From the NCBI GenBank assembly GCA_025267735.1, contig CM046307.1:60631395-60695394 (forward strand): 64,000 nucleotides of DNA. Direction: 5' to 3'. The position numbers and the translations under genes are program-made. Under the pieces are notes generated by a model. The model made no database searches, had not been told where the DNA came from, and worked only from the letters and a program-made list of their open reading frames with translations. This DNA is from Mactra quadrangularis. Its lineage: Eukaryota > Mollusca > Bivalvia > Venerida > Mactridae. Positions 59,201 through 64,000 of the stretch are shown one piece after another (the stretch's first letter is position 1; every line of letters begins with the position of its first letter).

Positions 59201-61761
59201 TCCAGCTTCTTTGTTGTCTATTAATATAGTTAAATGTTCTTATGATAGATAAATGTATAGTTAAATGTTCTTATGATAGATAAATGTATAGTTAAATGTT
59301 CTTATGATAGATAAATGTATAGTTAAATGTTCTTATGATAGATAAATGTAAAGTGATTTTCCTTGTAATGTTTCCATTTGTTGTGTAATTTCGTGTTTGT
59401 GTCCTCCTTAAAAGACCAAGGTAGCTGTCTAGGCGCATTAATACTCACATGCGACAGGTACGGTTACGATCCTAAAATGCTTAATCTCTGGATTTAATCT
59501 CTGAATTTTGCTGTTAATCGGTTTATTTGGTGCACTTTTATTTGTATTTCTGATTACCTTTGCACACTTTTTTGTATTTGTGCTTTAACATTTTGAATAT
59601 TTTCAGATTGTGAACTTATTTGGTTGGTTATGTGCTACTGTTGTAGCATTACTTGTATTGTATGGTTTGTATAATGACAGTCCTGAACCAAAGTTTAATG
59701 TAGATACTTCAGCTCTTTATACAGCCACACATAGAACTGCTTGGGGTATGGCAGTATCTTGGGTTATATTTGCCTGTGCTACTGGAAATGGAGGTTTGTA
59801 CTACCCATAGGTGCCGGATGCAATTTTTCCTCCTTATTGTATAAAAATATAATCTACAACAAGAAGGAAATATTGCGTCCAGCACCTGTGACATAATCTT
59901 CAAAATTTGGGTACAATATGGAGAGCCTTGGCAGAAAAACTGAACTAAGTCGAATTTTTAACTTTGTCAGGAGTTAAGAACGTCATACTTTCTCTTAGCT
60001 TTTGGTCAATATGATATTGCGCTTAGTATAAAACATTTACTTATACCTTGAATATTTAGATTAAGAAGTTTTTGAAAAAGTAACTAACACGACTATTTTA
60101 TACCGGCAGCCTGTGTGTTAAATGGGACGACGAATTACCAGAAAATAGCTAATTAACATTTGAACATTCTATAACGTTATTGCAATTTAGCTAAGCGTTG
60201 ACTTTAGCCTTCGTGGTTATTAACCCGTCTTATCTCTGAACAGCGATTCATTCATCCGTAAATGACAATGGGTTGTTTATTATTTTCTATTTTATTACTA
60301 ATAGAACCCATGACCATGGCACTGAAGGCTAAGCACATGATTTCAAATCAAGTGTCTTGATGGGATGGGTTGCTGGTTCAAAACATATGCTTGCTGGTTA
60401 TACCCTTCAGTTAAAACTAAGTCAATTTTCCGCCACTAATAGAGAAGTTGTTGGTCTGATGGAAGGATAGCTGAGACATAACTTCAGAAAAACTATGTTA
60501 AGAGCTGGCCGACATATAATGACCATTATATGAGTGTTGAACCAATGAAAATAGTGCATTGATTTTTTTATATTCTAGGACCTATAAATTCTCTACTATC
60601 CTGGAAAGCGATGATACCATTGAGTAGATTAACTTATTGTGCATACCTTGTTCATCCATTAGTATTAAATGTATACTATTATAGTAGACGTACACTGATG
60701 AGATGGTATGACTTAGAAATGGTGAGTAGTGTTTTTGTTATTCAAGGGAGGTTACTCTTATATTTGACACGTCATTTTGGATCACTTCGGAGTTCATCGA
60801 TCTGCATTATTCAGAATTTCCCAGCAAATTTCTACGCATATCTTCGTAGCAGATTGCCGTGGTGTTCCGATTGTATCTTTATGGAAAGTCGCTCGACAAG
60901 TTGAGTTCTGAATAGACATACGTGCATGTATTTGGAATTTACCAATATTTGCCAAGCCTGTCCGATTACCTCAGACGGCAGCGCGCCTGCCTTAGAATCA
61001 AGAAGGTTGTGGTTAACTTTGGGGGGTAAATTATGGTTGTACATTATGCACTTGAGTCTATGCCTGGTTGAATACAACTGGTTATACAACAATCATTGTA
61101 GATTAAGTTAGAAAAATCGAGAAAATAAAATATGTTTACCTTTTTATCAGCGTTCGGTCCGCCATCTTGGTTGACTGTGCCGTTTAGTGCTACATGACAG
61201 AGATAATTTGGTGAACCTTATAAGTTGTTGTGGGTCACGTGACATTTAAAATGTTTTTTAAAACTAGTATGAAGGCATTCAACCATTATACAAACAAATA
61301 TATAAATACAATTTACAAACAAATATGATTTGGTTAAAACGCTTTACCTAAACAGTAGCGCTTTTCTCAAAAAATCGTACGATTAAAATTATCGTAAGTT
61401 AAGAGCAAGAAACTTCCATGATATGGTCATTTTGGCCAATCAATTTCAAATATCATTGAATTGTGTATAATATTGTATACCTTTTGAATGTCATAGCATA
61501 TTTATGTTTATTATCCATTATTGTCTTTGAATAAATTTATTAATCATACGATAAAATTTTTCGTAAGGTTAATTATGAAAAGATGCACTTGCTTTTTGGG
61601 ATACTTATTTTTTCAAACTGTGTGTCTTTATTTTTCAGATATATCTATTTCTAGCACATCTGGTCATATCATATGTCGCAGCTTTTGTGATTTCTTTAGC
61701 ATTTGAATCACCAATGATGGGACTGGAAAGAGTACTACTAAGGAAACAGAAGAAAAAATGA
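41267..61761 (+). CDS. NRF-6-like acyltransferase-3 multipass membrane protein (16 exons)
   Basis: Exons: 41267-41609, 42352-42530, 43173-43257, 44186-44279, 45070-45175, 45675-45852, 46897-47064, 51173-51269, 52313-52411, 54273-54438, 54890-54969, 56595-56690, 57697-57820, 59607-59793, 60579-60721 and 61639-61761. All sites are GT/AG, every phase joins, and the product is 755 residues, normal for the family. Residues 1-19 look like a signal peptide (MEFLRLAFVLILFTSECKG). Residues ~95-205 are the NRF ectodomain (MFDSAGKPPSAIFQG, GKYCTAYV, IGVCFPDSCSNSD), ending in a first membrane helix near 234-255. From ~350 the acyltransferase-3 domain carries INGIRFISMTWVILGHTYSF with its conserved His, RLTPPYMLLL, CMGWSWYLANDMQFYWISP, YIKPWCRVGPYVVGIFTGYI, CAYLVHPLV and a C-terminal FESPMM...RKQKKK. 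In nematodes and insects relatives act in lipid or xenobiotic movement across epithelia; the substrate here is unknown. The 5' untranslated part was not located. Confidence 0.95.
42720..43165. repeat. ATC/ATT-rich low-complexity tract in intron 2
   Basis: Imperfect (ATCATC/ATCATT)n over about 440 bp up to the acceptor of exon 3. Ile- or Met-rich frames on either strand are artefacts. Confidence 0.9.
43303..44023. mobile_element. hAT-like element interrupted by another MITE
   Basis: The left TAGGGCTGGGTATCTCC and the right (reverse complement TAGGGCTGCATTCC) share the TAGGGCTG end, with GATACGATACG/CGATACG subterminal motifs. No 8-bp duplication is visible in the flanks. It is split by the CATTCGGAAC MITE at 43358-43718. 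Intron 3 of the NRF-like gene. Confidence 0.6.
43358..43718. mobile_element. MITE with CATTCGGAAC ends and 10-bp target duplication, copy 1
   Basis: Ends CATTCGGAACACCTCG and (reverse complement) CATTCGGAACTCCTAG are inverted. Flanks AATAAAGAGG (43348-43357) and AATAAAGAAG (43719-43728) match at 9 of 10 positions. The internal phrases CTCGGAAGGATTCGTGG, TACGCGAGGCGAAGCACG and AAAATGGCGTCTAAATAT recur in copy 2. A 9-10-bp duplication is typical of Mutator-like or IS4EU-type elements; no transposase is present. Confidence 0.8.
45325..45440. repeat. Dispersed CGCATGCGCA-type repeat, copy 1
   Basis: Contains TAGTGGACTGTGGCAAATCC, GCGGACTATTACATT, GTGCGTGCGCATTCC and GATAATTACTACTGCAATTA. Related copies at 55848-55935 (inverted) and 57855-57960. 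Intron 5 of the NRF-like gene. Confidence 0.55.
45905..46140. repeat. 38-bp minisatellite just after NRF exon 6
   Basis: About 5.5 units of GTTCATTGCATCACCGAATC-ACTCCTGGAAATAAAGTA, beginning about 55 bp after the chosen exon 6 donor (CCTA|GTAAGA). Exon 6's frame stays open into the repeat for some 58 codons, so read-through would append repeat-encoded residues before a stop at 46026. Each unit has AATAAA. Confidence 0.9.
47065..47980. other. Start of NRF intron 7: imperfect local duplication
   Basis: A ~100-bp phrase is repeated at about 47425-47510 and 47590-47680 (AATAGTTTCATAAA, CTGATTCAAAGTATG, CCCCTCAGGGTTTTGTTTCA, TGTTGTAGAGTTTTGGTG). Otherwise nothing recognisable. Confidence 0.6.
48010..48350 (-). 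pseudogene. Tc1-like transposase C-terminus, copy 1
   Basis: The - strand reads EEWAQTPAHFTRRLISSMRR then RCLAVIQARGGHTRY and stop, the C-terminal end of Tc1-type (IS630 superfamily) transposases. The upstream catalytic part is missing. The surrounding 340 bp (from GAATATTGAACATTTTTAC to ATTTCTCTCAAGATGAAAGA) is repeated nearly exactly at 50010-50355. NRF intron 7. Confidence 0.85.
48335..49190. repeat. Direct duplicate of a ~115-bp segment around 0.6 kb
   Basis: 48335-48450 and 49068-49185 share ATTAAATATAGGGAGGCGAG, GATAGAGCGCCATGATCGTG and GACTCATGCAGGTTGTTTCG in direct orientation, both starting at CTCTCAAGATGAAAGAA. The piece 48489-48590 (CATTTGTCATTTTCATG...CTCACACGTCGTATTTCTGTG) is also found at 63903-64000, so this is part of a larger dispersed repeat. 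Confidence 0.7.
49693..49790 (+). mobile_element. tRNA-like SINE head
   Basis: AATAGCTCAGTCGGCTAAAG is an A-box-like start and AGGTCGCTGGTTCGAAACC a B-box. The variable spacing and the absence of a paired acceptor stem argue against a functional tRNA. NRF intron 7. Confidence 0.5.
50010..50355 (-). pseudogene. Tc1-like transposase C-terminus, copy 2
   Basis: Near-identical to 48010-48350, with an extra ~9 bp (CACAAACTAAT) and a few substitutions. It ends at the same CTCTCAAGGTGAAAGAA boundary, which suggests local duplication together with flanking repeat sequence. Confidence 0.85.
50612..51086. mobile_element. hAT-type MITE with perfect 8-bp target duplication
   Basis: Ends TAGGGCTG and CAGCCCTA, flanked by ATATATAC at 50604-50611 and 51087-51094. 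Subterminal regions are GATTCG/CGAATA-rich. The element ends only ~85 bp before the NRF exon 8 acceptor. The 76-codon frame inside has no recognisable motif. Confidence 0.9.
51300..52300. other. NRF intron 8, no gene seen
   Basis: AT-rich, without convincing coding sequence. The - strand frame at 51503-51733 is in a stretch resembling a dispersed repeat (AAAACGGACCCGTACAC) and has no splice support. Confidence 0.4.
53240..53570 (+). repeat. Dispersed mollusc-type repeat
   Basis: Contains GTCCGGCGTCCGTCGTCCGT, TTGGTCAGGATGCTTGT, CAGGAGCCAGAAATAGAAAT and the tail GGTGAGCAATAAGGCCATCA. Related to 39640-40470. NRF intron 9. Confidence 0.65.
53836..54236. mobile_element. MITE with CATTCGGAAC ends, copy 2
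   Basis: Same family and orientation as 43358-43718. The left end is intact, the right end reads GATCCGAATG. Flanks TAACATGTTA (53826-53835) and TAACATGATG (54237-54246) agree at 7 of 10 positions, all in the first seven. It ends 36 bp before the acceptor of NRF exon 10. Confidence 0.8.
55160..55436 (+). mobile_element. SINE family 2, well-preserved copy
   Basis: The head GCGTCGATAGCGCAGTTGGT and the B-box GCGGGTTCGAATCCC are tRNA-like. The body has CCTTGTGGAAGGGTAGGTGA and the tail has TGACCTAAATTGTGTTGACA, CGGCGTTAAAT and an A-run. Acceptor-stem ends do not pair, so it is not a tRNA gene. NRF intron 11. Confidence 0.85.
55787..55940 (+). repeat. tRNA-like head next to CGCATGCGCA-type repeat
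   Basis: GAGCATGACCGAGTGGTTACG resembles a class II tRNA 5' half but has no B-box. It runs into an inverted, diverged copy of the repeat at 45325 (TAATTGCGGTAGTAATTATC, TTTGCGCATGTGCGGCCTAA). Confidence 0.4.
57855..57960. repeat. Dispersed CGCATGCGCA-type repeat, copy 3
   Basis: ATAGTGGACTGTAACAATCC, CGCGGACGATTACATTAGGC, GCGCATGCGCA and TAATTACTACTGCAATCAAA parallel the copy at 45325 in order and orientation. NRF intron 13. Confidence 0.6.
58340..58930 (+). pseudogene. Tc1-like transposase with the catalytic core deleted
   Basis: Across frames the + strand keeps the N-terminal DNA-binding part (AHVRNPFRTATATARQYGIS, YKMVRQCLKNNARPIRHR, KLLLRHRRARILLSRRHLR). It then jumps to the C-terminal end (LEEWERLPNADVLK, LTSGHLKKSARWSHS). 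The intervening DDE residues are missing, so it cannot be active. A 193-codon open frame overlapping it is in another frame and does not resemble a protein family. NRF intron 13. Confidence 0.75.
59225..59352. repeat. 31-bp minisatellite, four units
   Basis: TATAGTTAAATGTTCTTATG-ATAGATAAATG repeated four times almost without change, about 250 bp before the NRF exon 14 acceptor. Confidence 0.95.
60310..60560 (+). mobile_element. SINE family 2, degraded copy
   Basis: GGGTTGCTGGTTCAAAACAT in place of the B-box, then GGTTATACCCTTCAGTTAAA, CTGATGGAAGGATAGCTGAG and GAGTGTTGAACC follow the family 2 order with many changes. It ends just before the NRF exon 15 acceptor. Confidence 0.5.
60955..61035 (+). 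mobile_element. tRNA-like SINE head
   Basis: GATTACCTCAGACGGCAGCGC then GAAGGTTGTGGTTAACTTTG has the spacing of tRNA A and B boxes, but the B-box is degenerate. NRF intron 15. Confidence 0.35.
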
Positions 61762-61897
61762 ACAAATATCTTGATTTAACTGACGTCATAAGCTTTACTG
61801 TGATATTTCATGAATGTTTTGACGATTATGTTGTGGTTTTGTTGTATAAATTCTGTTAATTTGCTAGATCTTGATTTACACAATTGTTAAATAAGAC

Positions 61898-61903
61898 AAT
61901 AAA
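61898..61903 (+). terminator. Probable polyadenylation signal of the NRF-like gene
   Basis: AATAAA 137 bases after the TGA stop at 61759-61761; first canonical hexamer downstream of the stop. Confidence 0.6.
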
Positions 61904-62369
61904 TATGTGACAGAAAAGTGGTATGCTTTGATCTTCATATTTATGCCAATTTTCAAGAAAATTAAACAAGAGGGACCCTTTGTGAAAAACACGTTTTGTG
62001 AAAAATGAGGTTTAACGTTGCACCTCATTTTTCATAGAACAAATATAATGAAATATATGAAAATTAAACAATCTTCTCGTCTGAAACCGCTAAGCCTAGA
62101 GCTTTGGTATTTGATCAATAGCAAAGTTTATTGTTCCTCATTAAGTTTGCTAAAATTATGTCACTTTCACAAAAACAGACTGTATGGTTTTACTATTATT
62201 ATAGAGTAGAACAGAACATCTGTTCTGTTCTGTTCATGAAATCTAAAAATTATTATATTTTTTCTAAAGCATAAGATGTTTCCAAGGTAAGTAAACGATA
62301 TATAAGTATCATTTGTACAAAAAGTATTTGTTATTATACTTGAAAATCTTTGTTTTAATGGACGTAAGC

Positions 62370-62520
62370 TCTAACCTTTGACGAGGGGAAGGGTACTCCG
62401 CTTCTGTACCGCCCCTCTTTGTTTGTTTGTTTGGGTTTTACGGCGCACCAACACAAAAAGGTCATATCGCGCCGAAACCGCCCCTCTTAATCCATCCTTG
62501 GTGTACACATGAAAAGAGGG
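62370..62520 (-). repeat. SINE-tail-like repeat
   Basis: TTTTACGGCGCACCAACACA then AAGGTCATATCGCGCC is the reverse of the GACCTAAATTGTGTTGACACGGCGTTAAA-type tail of family 2. It is flanked by CCGCCCCTCTT direct repeats. Confidence 0.5.
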
Positions 62521-62667
62521 CAACCAAAATTCCAAATCTAGAAAAACGTAGCTGGCAACATGTTTATTTAAGAGAGAACAATAGCCGACCGATTCTAGAT
62601 CAAGTACATTTTCCATCCCTGATTGTCATCGTAACCAATGCATATTTCACTCATAACAAAATGTACA

Positions 62668-62968
62668 GCCGCTCGGCAAGCTCAGTTGGTAGCGCTCAAT
62701 ACTACTCACCGTGGGGTCGATTACTTGGTGGGGCATACTTTTGTGGAGCTTGGTCATGAAATAAGTTTCTACGGTAATTATTCCTTTTACCACTGATTCT
62801 AAAATGTATATGACAGTTGTCAGTCACTGACAGAAGTACGCGCCTGGTAACTGGTTAGAAGTTAGTTCCAGAGATCTAGCCTTTCCAGGAACGGCGAGTA
62901 GGTTGACTGAACGCCGTCATATAACCTAAACAATGTGTTGGCGTTAAACCTAACCAAAAAAAGGTACC
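62668..62968 (+). mobile_element. SINE family 1, third copy
   Basis: Head CGCTCGGCAAGCTCAGTTGGT, B-box-like GTGGGGTCGATTACTTGG, body TGGAGCTTGGTCATGAAATA and CAGTTGTCAGTCACTGACAG, tail GGCGTTAAACCTAACC and an A-run. Same order as 16249-16543. Confidence 0.8.
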
Positions 62969-63189
62969 TGTGGGTGATTAATTTTCTTTTTTTTATTAGT
63001 GGCTTATTACTTTTTTGCTAAACATAAATCAGCAAACAAGATAGTTGTCTGTTTAAAAATAACTTTATTAAAATTATAAACAAGTAACAATAGTATGGAC
63101 GGATAATATTAACACAAAGTTGTGGCCTGGTTTCAAAATGCTTCAAAATGAATCAGCTCTCAAGTGATATATTTTGGATAGTTAAAGGT

Positions 63190-63380
63190 ACAAGTTCACA
63201 GATTGGTTTAATTTTTCTATAATTTCAAAATATACCATTCAGTATCTGTAATTGTGTCAAAAATTAATTCTTATTTTTTTTAAGACAAACTGACCAATAT
63301 GTTGCATGAAATATACAATGAAAGTCACAAAAAATGCACTAAATTGTCTATACAGTGACATACGGGGTAGATATTTACTA
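63190..63380. repeat. Dispersed ~190-bp repeat, copy 2
   Basis: Same orientation as 17735-17930: CAAGTTCACAGATTGGTTTA, TTTCTATAATTTCAAAATAT, AATTGTGTCAAAAATTAATT, GACAAACTGACCAATATGTT. Confidence 0.6.
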
Positions 63381-63589
63381 CATGAAACACCATCATTTGT
63401 AGTTGCATGTAATTTTTTAAATATAGAAAAATATCAACAATAAATACATAGATTTAAAATATGAAAATCCGGGCAAAAAAGGGCAAGTTACAAGGCTGTT
63501 CCGTTTTTCATCTTATGTGATTTGAATGAATATCATAACCAAATATAATGGCCTTAGTCAAAGTAGAAATTGTTGATGAGTTGGTGTCA

Positions 63590-64000
63590 CGTGACACACA
63601 AGGTAGGTAACTCTTGTATATCTAATCTGCGTTCTGAAATCTTCGGCCACATTCCTCGGAACAACCTCGGCGATCATCTAGATATACCTCGGAAATCAGA
63701 CGTAGTAGGAATACAACCATGTTATAGGGTCTGACGATTAACTCGCTGGCAAGTTGTTCTATTAATGTTTATACATGGACGTGTAAAGTCAATATTAACT
63801 AACAACTTGCCTTGATTCATACAAGTTAGCTACAAAACAACATTCAGAAGTCATAATCATAGCAAATGACCATGGATTGTCTACATATACATTAAACACG
63901 ACCACCTGTCATTTTCATGTACAACACTTAATAATAACATTGATACACGATTTATCAAAACATTTTTTCAGTGCAAATCTCACACGTCGTATTTCTGTGT
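63590..64000. repeat. Repeat shared with NRF intron 7
   Basis: 63903-64000 (CACCTGTCATTTTCATG..., ...CTCACACGTCGTATTTCTGTG) matches 48489-48590 and runs off the window end. No coding sequence recognised in 63.4-64.0 kb. Confidence 0.6.

Overview
This is AT-rich, intron-rich animal nuclear DNA dominated by small transposable elements. Several things point to a mollusc, most likely a bivalve. There are tRNA-headed SINEs whose tails carry a CGGCGTTAAACCC motif. There are dispersed 'GTCCGTCGTCCGTCC' and 'GCCATCATGGCCCTCTTG' repeats. There is an ectodomain-bearing nose-resistant-to-fluoxetine (NRF-6)-like acyltransferase gene. I cannot name the species. Almost all open frames over 60 codons that are not listed here are chance frames in introns or repeats.

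Layout. 1-2.1 kb (+): two possible exons of a single-pass membrane protein. 2.2-3.8 kb: a hAT-type MITE with a perfect 8-bp target duplication, a long (AT)n tract and a mariner 3' end. About 5.06-21.3 kb (-): a dispersed set of splice-bounded exons that I read as one or two genes for a Cys-containing, Ser/Thr-rich surface protein; it is interrupted by a decayed CR1-like LINE (10.9-13.7 kb), another LINE 3' end and nested SINEs. 24.88-30.35 kb (+): a complete four-exon gene for a 217-residue, probably N-myristoylated calcineurin-B/CHP-like EF-hand protein with degenerate loops. Its stop codon and downstream AATAAA hexamers lie in the first units of a minisatellite. 30.33-34.70 kb: that minisatellite has CTCF-like CCACTAGGTGGC cores and is split by a 3.6-kb foldback transposon with about 965-bp inverted arms and a 4-bp CATA duplication. 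34.83-38.93 kb: a possible 4.1-kb repeat with matching ends; its last kilobase holds seven X-box-like palindromes about 140-200 bp apart. 41.27-61.76 kb (+): a complete 16-exon NRF-6-like acyltransferase gene (755 residues, every splice phase consistent). Its introns carry Tc1 remnants, hAT and 10-bp-TSD MITEs, SINEs and minisatellites. 61.8-64 kb: SINEs and other repeats.

The two complete genes look functionally unrelated: one is a membrane-associated Ca2+-sensor-like adaptor, the other a multipass lipid or xenobiotic-transport-type acyltransferase. I see no operon-like or defence-system organisation. The unusual content is in the non-coding elements: a CTCF-like minisatellite that supplies a gene's 3' end, the large foldback element inside it, the X-box array, a perfect 52-bp hairpin and a MITE family with 10-bp duplications. 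All intron-exon models were read by eye from splice signals and phase, with no transcript support.
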